Below are positions 18,252 to 27,812 of a stretch of DNA of 64,000 bases, in pieces. The stretch lies in assembly GCF_031157255.1 (NCBI RefSeq), contig NZ_JAVIFX010000011.1, positions 152,008 through 216,007 on the forward strand, read 5' to 3'. Position 1 is the stretch's first letter; every line of letters begins with the position of its first letter. A program made the translations under genes and the position numbers. The DNA is from Bradyrhizobium sp. LHD-71. Lineage in GTDB: Bacteria; Pseudomonadota; Alphaproteobacteria; Rhizobiales; Xanthobacteraceae. The notes beneath the pieces were generated by a model that was given only the letters and a program-made list of their open reading frames with translations, did no database searches and had not been told where the DNA came from.

Positions 18252-20078
18252 ATGTGCGGAATTATTGGAATTTTGGGACACGGACCAGTCGCGGAGCAGC
18301 TCGTCGACTCGCTCAAGCGGTTGGAATATCGCGGCTACGATTCAGCCGGCGTGGCGACGCTCGAAGGCGGTCGGCTCGTGCGGCGCCGCGCCGAAGGCAA
18401 GCTGAAGAACCTGGAAACACGTTTGCAGCGCGAGCCGCTGAAGGGGCACAGCGGCATTGGTCACACGCGCTGGGCGACGCATGGAAAGCCGACCGAACAC
18501 AATGCGCATCCGCACGCGACGGAGCGTGTCGCGGTCGTTCACAACGGCATCATCGAAAACTTCCGCGAACTGCGCGAGGAACTGGAAAAAGCCGGCGCAA
18601 AGTTCGTCACCGAGACCGACACCGAGACGGTGCTTCAGCTCGTCGACAGCTATCTCGCGAAGGGGCTGACGCCGGTCGACGCCGTCAAGGCGGCGTTGCC
18701 GAAGCTGCGCGGCGCGTTTGCGCTCGGCTTCATGTTCGCCGGCGAGGACAATCTCATCATCGGGGCGCGCAAGGGACCGCCGCTTGCGATCGGCTATGGC
18801 GACAAGGAAATGTATCTCGGCTCGGACGCGATTGCGCTGAGCCCGTTCACCGACAGGGTGAGCTATCTCGAAGATGGCGACTGGGTGGTGATGTCGCGCG
18901 AGGGCGCGACCATCCGCGACGAGCACGGCACCGTCGTGCAGCGCCCGATCATCAAGTCCGCCGCATCGAGCTTCCTGATCGACAAGGCGAACTATCGCCA
19001 CTTCATGGCCAAGGAAATTCACGAGCAGCCGGAGGTGGTGGGCCATACGCTGGCGCGCTACTTCGACATGGCCACCGAGAAAGTGGCGCTGCCCGAGAGA
19101 CTGCCATTCGACTTCGCCAAGCTCGACCGCATCTCCATCTCTGCCTGCGGCACCGCCTGCATCGCCGGGCAGATCGCAAAATACTGGTTCGAGCGGTTGG
19201 CGCGCCTTCCGGTCGACGTCGACATCGCCTCGGAGTTTCGCTACCGCGAAGCGCCGCTGCGCAAACAGGATCTGGCGATCTTTATCTCGCAATCGGGCGA
19301 GACCGCCGACACGCTTGCCGCGCTGCGTTACGCCAAGGAGCAGGGCCAGTATGTCCTGTCGATCGTCAACGTACCGAGTTCGACTATCGCGCGTGAGAGT
19401 GACGTGGTGATGCCGACGCTGGCGGGACCGGAGGTTGGCGTCGCCTCGACCAAGGCGTTCACGTGTCAATTGACAGTGCTGGCTGCGCTGGCAATTGCGG
19501 CGGGCCGGGCCCGCGGCGTGCTGTCGGAGGCGGACGAAACAGCTCTCGCGCATGCGCTGGTTGAGGTGCCGCGCCTGATGGTGGCGACGCTGGCGCTGGA
19601 AGCCCAGATCGAGCATCTCGCCCGTGATATCTCCAAGCGTTCCGATGTGCTCTATCTCGGCCGTGGCACCAGCTATCCGCTCGCCATGGAAGGCGCGCTG
19701 AAGCTGAAGGAAATCTCCTACATCCACGCGGAAGGATATGCCGCAGGCGAGTTGAAGCACGGGCCGATCGCGCTGATCGACGAAAAGATGCCGGTGGTCG
19801 TGATTGCTCCGTTCGACCGGATCTTCGAGAAGACCGTCTCGAATATGCAGGAGGTGGCAGCGCGCGGCGGCCGGATCATCCTGATCACCGATCCGAAGGG
19901 AGCCGCCCATGCCACGGTGGATTCGCTGGAAACCATCATCCTGCCGGAGATGCCGGCAACCGTGACGCCGCTGGTTTACGCCCTGCCGGTGCAGCTGCTA
20001 GCCTATCACACAGCTGTCATCATGGGCACGGACGTGGATCAGCCGCGGAACCTTGCGAAGTCGGTAACCGTCGAATAA
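18252..20078 (+). CDS. glmS: Glutamine-fructose-6-phosphate aminotransferase (isomerizing)
   Basis: A 608-residue enzyme converting fructose-6-phosphate and glutamine to glucosamine-6-phosphate, the first step of hexosamine synthesis. The N-terminal MCGIIGILG exposes Cys2 as the glutaminase nucleophile after Met removal. The N-terminal nucleophile hydrolase domain covers about 1-220. Two SIS sugar-isomerase domains follow (about 280-430 and 450-600), with SQSGETADTLAALR and the C-terminal tail LAKSVTVE, which shields the active site. No glmS ribozyme-like structure was noticed in the 125-nt leader, as expected outside Firmicutes. Confidence 0.97.
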   Translation: MCGIIGILGHGPVAEQLVDSLKRLEYRGYDSAGVATLEGGRLVRRRAEGKLKNLETRLQREPLKGHSGIGHTRWATHGKPTEHNAHPHATERVAVVHNGIIENFRELREELEKAGAKFVTETDTETVLQLVDSYLAKGLTPVDAVKAALPKLRGAFALGFMFAGEDNLIIGARKGPPLAIGYGDKEMYLGSDAIALSPFTDRVSYLEDGDWVVMSREGATIRDEHGTVVQRPIIKSAASSFLIDKANYRHFMAKEIHEQPEVVGHTLARYFDMATEKVALPERLPFDFAKLDRISISACGTACIAGQIAKYWFERLARLPVDVDIASEFRYREAPLRKQDLAIFISQSGETADTLAALRYAKEQGQYVLSIVNVPSSTIARESDVVMPTLAGPEVGVASTKAFTCQLTVLAALAIAAGRARGVLSEADETALAHALVEVPRLMVATLALEAQIEHLARDISKRSDVLYLGRGTSYPLAMEGALKLKEISYIHAEGYAAGELKHGPIALIDEKMPVVVIAPFDRIFEKTVSNMQEVAARGGRIILITDPKGAAHATVDSLETIILPEMPATVTPLVYALPVQLLAYHTAVIMGTDVDQPRNLAKSVTVE

Positions 20079-20183
20079 CCAAGCGCGAAGGCACGCACCT
20101 CGCAAATTCGGCGGGGTTTCTGCTAGAACGGCCGCGAGGGGTGCGGTTAAGGGAACGCCCGATTTTGCCGCGATGATAGTTGG

Positions 20184-20945
20184 ATGAGCATGGATACTGA
20201 CGCGCCACCGCCGGAGCAGGTGGAGGAGGCGCCCAAGCACGGTCTCGCGGCCCGGCTGCGAACCTATTTTCTGACTGGCCTGGTCGTTGCGGGACCCGTG
20301 CTGATCACGATCTATCTGACCTGGTCGTTCGTGACCTGGGTTGATGATCTTGTGCGGCCACTGATGCCCGCGCTGTACCGGCCGGAAAACTATCTGCCGT
20401 TCAGGGTTCCAGGCTCGGGCCTGATCGTCGCCATCGTCGGTTTGACGCTTTTGGGGTTCCTGACGGCGAACCTTGCCGGCCGTACGGTCGTCGAGCTCGG
20501 CGAGATGGTGCTCAATCGCATGCCGATCGTGCGTGCGATCTATCGCAGTCTCAAGCAGGTCTTCGAGACGCTGTTCTCGGGCAAGGGCTCGAGCTTCCGG
20601 CGCGTCGGCCTGGTGGAATTTCCAGCGCCCGGCATGTGGTCGATCGTGCTGATCTCGCAGCCGCCCAACAGCGAGGTTTCTGCGAGCTTGCCTGGCAAGG
20701 AGGACCATATCTCGGTGTTTCTGCCATGTGCGCCGAACCCGACCACCGGCTTCTTCTTCTACGTACCGAAGAGCGGCGTGATCGAGATCGACATGACCAC
20801 CGAGCAGGCGGCGACGCTGATCATGTCGGCCGGCGTGGTGCAGCCAGGCACCGATCCGAAGAAGAGCATCGTCGCGCTCGCCGAGCTCGCGAATGCGGCA
20901 AAGGCCGCACAGTCGAACGCGCCGAAAAAGGCCGACGTGCCGTAG
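20184..20945 (+). CDS. DUF502 family membrane protein
   Basis: A 253-residue protein with two N-terminal membrane segments (about 25-48 and 75-97) and a conserved soluble part. It contains PIVRAIYRSLKQVFETL, VGLVEFPAPGMW and FLPCAPNPTTGFFFYVP, all hallmarks of DUF502. The function is not known; homologues in plants (COV/LCV) affect vascular patterning. It lies between glmS and recG, reads with glmS after a 105-nt gap, and converges on recG with 15 nt between stop codons. Confidence 0.85.
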   Translation: MSMDTDAPPPEQVEEAPKHGLAARLRTYFLTGLVVAGPVLITIYLTWSFVTWVDDLVRPLMPALYRPENYLPFRVPGSGLIVAIVGLTLLGFLTANLAGRTVVELGEMVLNRMPIVRAIYRSLKQVFETLFSGKGSSFRRVGLVEFPAPGMWSIVLISQPPNSEVSASLPGKEDHISVFLPCAPNPTTGFFFYVPKSGVIEIDMTTEQAATLIMSAGVVQPGTDPKKSIVALAELANAAKAAQSNAPKKADVP

Positions 20946-20960
20946 GGTGGCGCGCCGTCT

Positions 20961-23060
20961 TCATCCGGCGCCCAACAGCGGTATCGCTTCATCGCGTTCG
21001 AACAGATAGAGCAGCATCCGCAGCGCCTGACCGCGTTCGCCTTCCAGCTTCGGATTTTCGCGCATGATGCTGGCGGCTTCCTCGCGCGCCTGCGCGATCA
21101 GTTGTGCATGCACGACGGGCTGCGCGATACGGTAGCCGGGGAGGCCGCTCTGTCGCGTGCCCAGCACATCGCCTTCGCCGCGCAACTTCAGGTCTTCCTC
21201 GGCGATCCTGAATCCGTCGGTGGTCTCGCGGATGACCTTCAGGCGGGCTTTCGACATCTCGCCGAGCGGCTCCTTGTACAGCAGGATGCAGGTCGAAGCC
21301 TCGCGGCCGCGCCCGATCCGTCCGCGTAACTGATGCAGCTGCGCCAGCCCGAAACGTTCGGCGTTCTCGATCACCATGATCGTCGCATCCGGTACGTCCA
21401 CGCCCACCTCGACCACGGTGGTCGCCACCAGCACACTGATGTCGTGCGCAGCGAAGCGCGCCATGACGCGGTCCTTTTCCGGTCCTTTCATCCTTCCATG
21501 GACGAGACCCACGCGCTCGCCGAAGCGTTGCTGCAGCACCTTAAAACGCTGCTCTGCGTCGGTGAGGTCGACCTCCTCGGATTCCTCGACCAGCGGGCAG
21601 ATCCAGTAGACCAGCTTGCCGGCGTCGACCGCCCGGCCGACCGCATCGATCATTTCCTCGAGGCGATCCATCGGCACCGCACGGGTGTCGATCGGCTGCC
21701 GGCCGGCAGGCTTTTCGCGCAGCTCGGAAATATCCATGTCGCCGAAAAAGGTGAGCACCAGCGTGCGCGGGATCGGCGTTGCGCTGAGCACCAGCATATC
21801 GACGGCGTCGCCCTTGTCGGTCAGCGCCAGCCGTTCGCGCACGCCGAACCGGTGCTGCTCGTCGACGATCGCGAGCGCCAGTGACTTGTAGACCACATCA
21901 TCTTGGATGATGGCGTGGGTACCCACCAGAAGATCGATGTCGCCCGCGGCGAGACGTGCGAGGATCTCCTTTCGCTCCTTGCCCTTCTCGCGCCCCGTCA
22001 GGATTGCGACACGCATGCCGGCGCGCTCGGCGAGCGGGGCGATGGTCTTCAGGTGCTGGCGGGCGAGAATTTCGGTCGGCGCCATCAGCGCCGATTGCTT
22101 GCCGGTCTCGGCCACCGCCGCCGCCGCTAGCAGGGCGACGACCGTCTTGCCCGAACCGACGTCGCCCTGCAGCAGCCGCAGCATGCGCAAGGGCTGACCA
22201 AGGTCGCTGGCGATGGCAGCTGCGGCTTCCTGCTGCGAAGCCGTCAGCGCGTACGGCAACGCGTCGATGACCTTTCGGCGCAGGTGACCATCGCCGGCGT
22301 TGCGCACGCCTGCAGGCCGGCGAAGCTGCGCCCGCACCACGGCGAGCGCGAGCTGGCCCGCCAGCAGCTCGTCATAGGCGAGGCGCCGCCAGAACGGGTG
22401 ATCGGGAAGAATATCGTCGGGTTGTTCCGGGAGGTGAATGCGCGTCAGCGCTTCGGTGAAGGAGGGAAGCTTCGCCCGCCGGATCACGTCCGGGCCGAGC
22501 CACTCGGGCAGCTGCGGAATTTTCGGCAACGCCATCGCAATGGCGCGGCGGAGCGCGCCGAGCATCAGTCCCTTGGTCAGGGGGTACACCGGCTCGATCG
22601 ACGGCATCTTCGCAAGGCCCGCCTCGTCCACCACGCGATCGGGGTGCACGATCTGCAGTATTCCATCGAACATCTGCACCGTACCCGACACGTACCGCTT
22701 GCTGCCGACCGGCATCAGCTTTTCCAGGTACGATCGATCGCCGCGGAAGTAGGTCAGCACCACGTCGCCGGTCTCGTCGCTGGCATAGACGAGATAGGGC
22801 GCGCGCGCGTTGCGCGCCGGCGACGGGCGATGCCGGTCGATGGTGACGTCGAGCGTCACCACGGTTCCGGCCGCCGCGTCGCGAAGCTTCGGACGCGCGC
22901 GGCGGTCGATCACGCTGGCGGGCATGTGAAGCAGCAGGTCTATGAGCCGCGGCGTCTCCGACCGGTCGAGCAGGTACCGGAGCAACGTGTCCTGTTTTGG
23001 TCCGACGCCGGAAAGGCTCGTGACCGGCGTGAAGAGGGGATTGAGCAAAGTAGGGCGCAT
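20961..23060 (-). CDS. recG: ATP-dependent DNA helicase RecG
   Basis: A 699-residue helicase that remodels stalled replication forks and Holliday junctions. The chosen start MRPTLLNPLF (ATG at 23060) gives the usual family length; an upstream in-frame start at 23165 would add 35 residues without motif. The N-terminal wedge/OB domain has LLDRSETPRLIDLL. Helicase motifs include the Walker A LQGDVGSGKTVVAL, the DEQH box AIVDEQHRFG, motif III LSATPIPRTL and motif VI QLRGRIGRG. It diverges from sdhE, with 89 nt between start codons. Confidence 0.97.
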   Translation of the reverse strand: MRPTLLNPLFTPVTSLSGVGPKQDTLLRYLLDRSETPRLIDLLLHMPASVIDRRARPKLRDAAAGTVVTLDVTIDRHRPSPARNARAPYLVYASDETGDVVLTYFRGDRSYLEKLMPVGSKRYVSGTVQMFDGILQIVHPDRVVDEAGLAKMPSIEPVYPLTKGLMLGALRRAIAMALPKIPQLPEWLGPDVIRRAKLPSFTEALTRIHLPEQPDDILPDHPFWRRLAYDELLAGQLALAVVRAQLRRPAGVRNAGDGHLRRKVIDALPYALTASQQEAAAAIASDLGQPLRMLRLLQGDVGSGKTVVALLAAAAVAETGKQSALMAPTEILARQHLKTIAPLAERAGMRVAILTGREKGKERKEILARLAAGDIDLLVGTHAIIQDDVVYKSLALAIVDEQHRFGVRERLALTDKGDAVDMLVLSATPIPRTLVLTFFGDMDISELREKPAGRQPIDTRAVPMDRLEEMIDAVGRAVDAGKLVYWICPLVEESEEVDLTDAEQRFKVLQQRFGERVGLVHGRMKGPEKDRVMARFAAHDISVLVATTVVEVGVDVPDATIMVIENAERFGLAQLHQLRGRIGRGREASTCILLYKEPLGEMSKARLKVIRETTDGFRIAEEDLKLRGEGDVLGTRQSGLPGYRIAQPVVHAQLIAQAREEAASIMRENPKLEGERGQALRMLLYLFERDEAIPLLGAG

Positions 23061-23149
23061 CGGAGGCTGACAATAGCGCTCGCGGGCGCTATATGACAGC
23101 CGCCCGGCACGTCCGGGCTTTTGGCGTTGTGGATTGGTCCGGATTTGAC

Positions 23150-23440
23150 ATGACAGGAACGACAAGATCGAGCGACGGGCTCGACGATCGGCGGAAGAGG
23201 CTTCTGTTCCGCTGCTGGCACCGCGGCACCCGCGAGATGGATTTGATCGTCGGCCGTTTTGCCGATGCGCATCTGGCCGACCTGTCGGACGCGGAGCTCA
23301 GCCAGCTCGAGCAATTGATCGAACTGCCGGATCCGGATCTCTACGCCGCGCTGACTGGCGCTCGCGCCATTCCGCCCGCCTTGGCCGGCAGCGTATTCGA
23401 GCGGATGCGGACATTTCGCGTCTGGGAAGCGGGCAGATGA
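23150..23440 (+). CDS. sdhE: Succinate dehydrogenase assembly factor 2 (FAD assembly factor SdhE)
   Basis: A 96-residue protein that promotes covalent FAD attachment to the succinate dehydrogenase flavoprotein. The signature HRGTREMDLIVGRF at about residues 25-38 corresponds to the conserved RGMxExD region that contacts SdhA. Helical segments such as LSDAELSQLEQLIELPDPDL complete the five-helix fold. Start MTGTTRSS at 23150 is chosen because it gives the typical length. The stop overlaps the mfd start (ATGA at 23437), so translation is coupled. Confidence 0.92.
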   Translation: MTGTTRSSDGLDDRRKRLLFRCWHRGTREMDLIVGRFADAHLADLSDAELSQLEQLIELPDPDLYAALTGARAIPPALAGSVFERMRTFRVWEAGR

Positions 23441-26400
23441 GCGGTCCGCGTCAAGTGAAATCCCCGGCCGATCTGTTGCGGTCGGGTCACGCCCTGACAG
23501 TTTCAAATGTCGCCGACGGAGCCGAAGGGCTGATCCTCGCCGATCTTGCGCGTGCCATTGCGGCGCGGCGCAAAGGCGAGCCCGTCAGTCTCGCCGTCGT
23601 CTGTCGCGATGGGCCGCGCATGGCCGAACTCGTGCGGGCGCTGGAGTTCTTCGCGCCCGAGCTCGAGTTGCTGCAGTTTCCGGCCTGGGACTGCCAGCCT
23701 TACGATCGTGTCTCACCGCATGGCGGCATTCTTGCGCAACGGCTGACGACGCTGGCGCGGCTGTCGCGCCTGAAGGGCAGTGAAAAGCCGCTGATGGTGC
23801 TGACAACCGTCAACGCGATCACCCAGCGCGTGCCGACGCGCCAGACGATGGCGGCTCAGGCGTTGTCGATCGCGCCCGGCCATGTGATCGGCATGGACGG
23901 GGTCGTCGGCTGGCTCGAGCACAATGGCTACCAGCGCGCCTCGACCGTGCGTGAGAGCGGCGAGTACGCGATACGCGGCGGCATTCTCGACCTGTTTCCG
24001 GCCGGCCTCGATCAGCCGGTCCGACTCGATTTTTTCGGCGACACGCTGGAGTCGATCCGCACCTTCGATGCCGAATCCCAGCGCACGCTTTTGGACATGC
24101 GCGCCCTCGACCTGATGCCGGTGTCCGAGTTTCAGCTGGTCACTGAAACCATCCGTCGCTTTCGCATGGGCTACGTCGCAGCCTTCGGCGCGCCGGAGCG
24201 CGACGACCCGCTGTACGAGGCGGTCAGCGAAGGCCGTCGCCATCCGGGCATGGAGCACTGGCTGCCGCTGTTCCACGAACGGATGGAAACATTGTTCGAC
24301 TACCTCGGCGAGGCGCCGATCGCGGTCGAATACCAGAGCGAGGACGTCGCCAGGGAGCGCTTTAAGCAGATCGAAGACTATTATGAGGCTCGGCGCGAGG
24401 CGATGTCGCAGCCGGGAGGCGGCGCGCCTTACAAGCCGCTGCCGCCGGACAAGCTTTATCTGACCGAAAAGGAGTGGTCGAAGCGCCTTGGCGAAGCGGC
24501 GTTGGCGCGACTCACGCCCTTCGCCGTTCCAGAAGGCGATACGGGCGCTATCGATGCCGGCGCGCGACAGGGGCGAAATTTCGCACCGGAGCGAAGCGAC
24601 ACGTCGGTCAACGTCTTCGAGGCCGTGGTTGCGCATATCCAGGCTTTGCAGGCGCAGCGCAAGAAGGTGACCGTTGCGCTCTGGGGCGAGGGGTCGCGCG
24701 AGCGCATGGCGCACGTCCTGAAGGACCATAAGCTGCACAACACGGTGAACGTCAATGCCTGGCGCACGGTGCTGGCGACGCCACGCAACGAGGTGACGCT
24801 TGCGGTCGTCGGCATGGAAGCCGGCTTCGAGACCGACGACGTCGCCATCATCACCGAGCAGGACATTCTTGGTGACCGGCTGGTGCGTCCGCGCCGCGCC
24901 GGCCGCAAGGTCGAGAACTTCATTTCGGAGGTGACGAGCCTTTCGACCGGCGATCTCGTCGTGCATGTGGATCACGGCATCGGCCGGTTCATTGGCCTGC
25001 AGACACTCGATGTGGCCGGCGCGCCGCATGACTGTCTCGAACTGCATTACGCGAACGAGACGAAACTGTTTCTCCCGGTGGAGAACATCGAACTGCTGTC
25101 GCGGTTCGGCTCCGAGCAGGCGGGCGTCGAACTCGATCGGCTCGGCGGCAGCGGCTGGCAGGCGCGCAAGGCCAAGCTCAAGAAGCGCATCCAGGAGATC
25201 GCCGGTGACCTGATCAAGGTCGCTGCCGAGCGCATGCTGCACGAAGCGCCGAAACTGCCGGTGCCGGCCGGCACCTATGACGAGTTCTGCGCGCGATTTC
25301 CGTATGAGGAAACCGAGGATCAGCTCACCGCGATCGATGCGACGCTGCACGACCTCGAACTTGGCCGTCCGATGGACCGGCTGGTGTGCGGGGACGTGGG
25401 TTTCGGCAAAACCGAGGTCGCGCTGCGCGCAGCGTTCGCGGCCGCGCTGGACGGCAAGCAGGTTGCCGTGGTCGTGCCCACCACGCTCCTGGCGCGCCAG
25501 CACACGAAGACTTTCGGGGAACGCTTCAAGGGATTTCCGGTGAACGTTGCCCAGGCCTCTCGCCTGGTCGCCGCGAAGGAGCTTACGCAGGTCAAGAAGG
25601 GGCTGGCCGACGGAACCATCGACATCGTCGTCGGCACGCATGCGCTGCTCGGCAAATCGATCCAGTTCAGGGATCTTGGCCTCTTGATCGTGGACGAGGA
25701 GCAGCATTTCGGCGTCTCGCACAAGGAGCGGCTGAAAAAGCTGCGGTCCGAGGTGCATGTGCTGACGCTGAGCGCGACGCCGATCCCACGCACCCTGCAG
25801 CTGGCGCTGACCGGCGTGCGGGAATTGTCGATCATCGCCTCGCCGCCGGTGGACCGGCTGGCCGTGCGCACCTTCGTCGCCCCTTTCGATACGCTGATGG
25901 TGCGCGAAGCACTGCTACGCGAGCGCTATCGCGGCGGCCAGGCGTTCTATGTCTGCCCGCGTATCGATGATCTCGCCGAGGCGAAGGATTTTCTCGACAA
26001 GCACGTGCCGGAGATGAAGGTCGCTGTGGCGCACGGCCAGATGCCGCCGGCAGCGATCGAGGACATCGTTTCTGCCTTCTATGACGGCAAGTACGATATC
26101 CTTTTGTCAACGACGATTGTCGAATCCGGTCTCGACATTCCCAATGCCAACACGCTGATCGTTCACCGCGCCGACATGTTCGGCCTGGCGCAGCTCTATC
26201 AGCTGCGCGGCCGGGTGGGGCGTTCGAAGTTGCGCGCTTACGCACTGTTCACGTTGCCGGCGCAGCGCAAAATCACGCCGCAGGCAGAGCGACGGCTGAA
26301 GGTGCTGCAATCGCTCGAAAACCTCGGCGCCGGTTTCCAGCTGGCCTCACACGACCTGGACATCCGCGGCTCGGGCAATCTGCTCGGCGAGGAACAGTCC

Positions 26401-26961
26401 GGCCACATCAAGGAGGTCGGTTTCGAGCTCTACCAGTCAATGCTCGAGGAGGCGATCACCAACCTCAAGGCGGGCCTGACGACGCCGGTTGCCGACCGCT
26501 GGTCGCCGCAGATCACGCTCGGCATGCCGGTGCTGATCCCCGAGGATTATGTCGCTGATCTCTCGGTGCGGCTGTCACTGTACAGGCGGCTCGGCGACCT
26601 CGACAATGAGGAGGATATCGAGAACTTCGGTGCAGAATTGCACGACCGGTTCGGCACCTTGCCCGACGAGGTGCGGTATCTCTTCAAGGTGGCCGCGATC
26701 AAGAACTACTGCCGGAGAGCCAATGTCGAGAAAGTCGACGCCGGCCCGAAGGGCGTGGTGTTGACCTTCCGTGACAACAGCTTCGCCTTTCCTGATCGCC
26801 TCGTCAGCTTCATTCGCGAGCAGGGCCCTGCAGCTCGCGTCAGGCCTGACATGAAGGTCGTGTTCTTCGAGGACTGGAGCGACGCCGACGGGCGCGTGAA
26901 GGGCACGACGGATATTCTGCGACAGCTCGCCAACCTCGCGGAGAACCGGAAGGCGGCGTAG
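23437..26961 (+). CDS. mfd: Transcription-repair coupling factor
   Basis: An 1,174-residue translocase that removes RNA polymerase stalled at DNA lesions and recruits UvrA. The N-terminal UvrB-like module contains FPAWDCQPYDRVSPH. The RNA-polymerase-interacting domain starts near VHVDHGIGRF at about residue 508. The RecG-like motor has Walker A VCGDVGFGKTEVALRA, the DEEQ box IVDEEQHFGV and LSATPIPRTLQ. The C-terminal D7 domain follows from about 1000. It is translationally coupled to sdhE. A palindromic repeat element follows its stop codon. Confidence 0.97.
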   Translation: MSGPRQVKSPADLLRSGHALTVSNVADGAEGLILADLARAIAARRKGEPVSLAVVCRDGPRMAELVRALEFFAPELELLQFPAWDCQPYDRVSPHGGILAQRLTTLARLSRLKGSEKPLMVLTTVNAITQRVPTRQTMAAQALSIAPGHVIGMDGVVGWLEHNGYQRASTVRESGEYAIRGGILDLFPAGLDQPVRLDFFGDTLESIRTFDAESQRTLLDMRALDLMPVSEFQLVTETIRRFRMGYVAAFGAPERDDPLYEAVSEGRRHPGMEHWLPLFHERMETLFDYLGEAPIAVEYQSEDVARERFKQIEDYYEARREAMSQPGGGAPYKPLPPDKLYLTEKEWSKRLGEAALARLTPFAVPEGDTGAIDAGARQGRNFAPERSDTSVNVFEAVVAHIQALQAQRKKVTVALWGEGSRERMAHVLKDHKLHNTVNVNAWRTVLATPRNEVTLAVVGMEAGFETDDVAIITEQDILGDRLVRPRRAGRKVENFISEVTSLSTGDLVVHVDHGIGRFIGLQTLDVAGAPHDCLELHYANETKLFLPVENIELLSRFGSEQAGVELDRLGGSGWQARKAKLKKRIQEIAGDLIKVAAERMLHEAPKLPVPAGTYDEFCARFPYEETEDQLTAIDATLHDLELGRPMDRLVCGDVGFGKTEVALRAAFAAALDGKQVAVVVPTTLLARQHTKTFGERFKGFPVNVAQASRLVAAKELTQVKKGLADGTIDIVVGTHALLGKSIQFRDLGLLIVDEEQHFGVSHKERLKKLRSEVHVLTLSATPIPRTLQLALTGVRELSIIASPPVDRLAVRTFVAPFDTLMVREALLRERYRGGQAFYVCPRIDDLAEAKDFLDKHVPEMKVAVAHGQMPPAAIEDIVSAFYDGKYDILLSTTIVESGLDIPNANTLIVHRADMFGLAQLYQLRGRVGRSKLRAYALFTLPAQRKITPQAERRLKVLQSLENLGAGFQLASHDLDIRGSGNLLGEEQSGHIKEVGFELYQSMLEEAITNLKAGLTTPVADRWSPQITLGMPVLIPEDYVADLSVRLSLYRRLGDLDNEEDIENFGAELHDRFGTLPDEVRYLFKVAAIKNYCRRANVEKVDAGPKGVVLTFRDNSFAFPDRLVSFIREQGPAARVRPDMKVVFFEDWSDADGRVKGTTDILRQLANLAENRKAA

Positions 26962-26968
26962 CTCGACT

Positions 26969-27055
26969 GTAGCCCGCATGAGCGTAAGCGATATGCGGAA
27001 ACGGCGATGCGGGCGGAGATGGCGACCCGCATGTCGCTGCGCTCATGCGGGCTAC
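26969..27055. repeat. REP-type palindromic element
   Basis: Perfect 16-bp arms, GTAGCCCGCATGAGCG and its reverse complement, bracket about 55 nt of imperfect internal palindrome. A near-identical element lies at 63125-63211. It sits 8 nt after the mfd stop codon and could act as an mRNA stabiliser or terminator. Confidence 0.9.
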
Positions 27056-27081
27056 GAGTTTTCTCATGGCGCTTGCACGAC

Positions 27082-27101
27082 AGATAAGCATATGCTTATC
27101 T
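27082..27101. promoter_or_regulatory. Perfect 20-bp palindrome, probable ArsR-family operator
   Basis: AGATAAGCATATGCTTATCT reads identically on both strands and ends 6 nt before the start codon of the ArsR-type gene at 27108. Such A/T-rich dyads are typical ArsR-family operators, so autorepression is likely. It overlaps the expected ribosome binding region, which contains no Shine-Dalgarno. Confidence 0.8.
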
Positions 27102-27107
27102 ATCGGC

Positions 27108-27422
27108 ATGATCGAGAATGACATCTTCAGAGCTCTGGCGGATCCAACCCGCCGCGCAATCTTCGAGAAGCTGGCAAGCGGTGCCATGAACGCCAGTGCT
27201 TTGCGGGAAGGTATGCAAATCAGCCAACCGGCCGTGTCGCAGCATCTTTCGGTCCTGCGCGGCGCGAGGCTGATACGTGAGGAACGGCAGGGCCGTTTCG
27301 TCAACTACGAGGTCGATCCGGAGGGCGTGGCACTGATCGCTGGTTGGTTGACGAAGTATCGTGCCTACTGGCCGGCACGGATCGACGCGTTGAAGGCTTT
27401 GCTGAAGGACATGGACCAATGA
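27108..27422 (+). CDS. ArsR-family winged-helix regulator
   Basis: A 104-residue repressor. The fold is read from LADPTRRAIFEKLASG (helix 1), ISQPAVSQHLSVLRGARLI (recognition helix, about 40-58) and the wing EERQGRFVNYEVDPEG. No metal-binding Cys pair is present, so this is the metal-free subgroup often fused or paired with SRPBCC proteins rather than an arsenic or zinc sensor. ATG 27108 is chosen because it follows the palindromic operator and begins MIENDIFRAL as in family members. Its stop overlaps the next gene by ATGA. Confidence 0.9.
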   Translation: MIENDIFRALADPTRRAIFEKLASGAMNASALREGMQISQPAVSQHLSVLRGARLIREERQGRFVNYEVDPEGVALIAGWLTKYRAYWPARIDALKALLKDMDQ

Positions 27423-27769
27423 ACGAGATAAAAGCCGACGCAAAGACGCAGGATCTGGTGCTCGAGTATGAACTCGACGCGCCGCCTGAAAAGGTTTGGC
27501 GAGCGATCAGCATTCCCGCATTTCGCGACAAATGGCTGCCGACGGAAGCATTGGCGAGCGCCGAGCCCGTCGCTTTGGCGCCAGGCGAGGAAATTCGTTA
27601 CAGCATTCGAGAGGACGAGCCGCCCTTCCTCGAAAGCGTGGTGACGTTTCAAGTGAAGCCCAACGCCGAAGGCGGCACCCATCTTAGAATTATCCATAGG
27701 TTGATGGGCGCGCGACGGGTCCCGCAGGCTGCAAACAGCAACTGGCCGTGCCTCATGCGCGCCGCCTGA
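27419..27769 (+). CDS. SRPBCC/AHSA1-domain protein (short)
   Basis: A 116-residue protein starting [20 protein letters not shown], with the AHSA1 signature [20 protein letters not shown] at about 22-41. These proteins have a helix-grip ligand-binding cavity. ArsR-SRPBCC pairs are widespread, with the regulator controlling its partner. Usual members are about 140-160 residues. Here the C-terminal helix is short and ends in a non-typical [17 protein letters not shown], so the pocket may be incomplete. It is translationally coupled to the ArsR gene. Confidence 0.8.
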   Translation: MNEIKADAKTQDLVLEYELDAPPEKVWRAISIPAFRDKWLPTEALASAEPVALAPGEEIRYSIREDEPPFLESVVTFQVKPNAEGGTHLRIIHRLMGARRVPQAANSNWPCLMRAA

Positions 27770-27812
27770 CGCCTCGCCTCAACACCGAACATTTCGAAAG
27801 AGGAGTTCGCCC

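Noticed and set aside
16825..19910. Long minus-strand open frames opposite glmU and glmS (436 and 522 codons)
   Set aside because: They are antisense to highly conserved enzymes; their translations show only His/Arg/Asp-rich antisense composition and no motif.
23713..25758. 681-codon minus-strand open frame opposite mfd
   Set aside because: Antisense artefact of high GC third positions; mfd is fully conserved on the plus strand.
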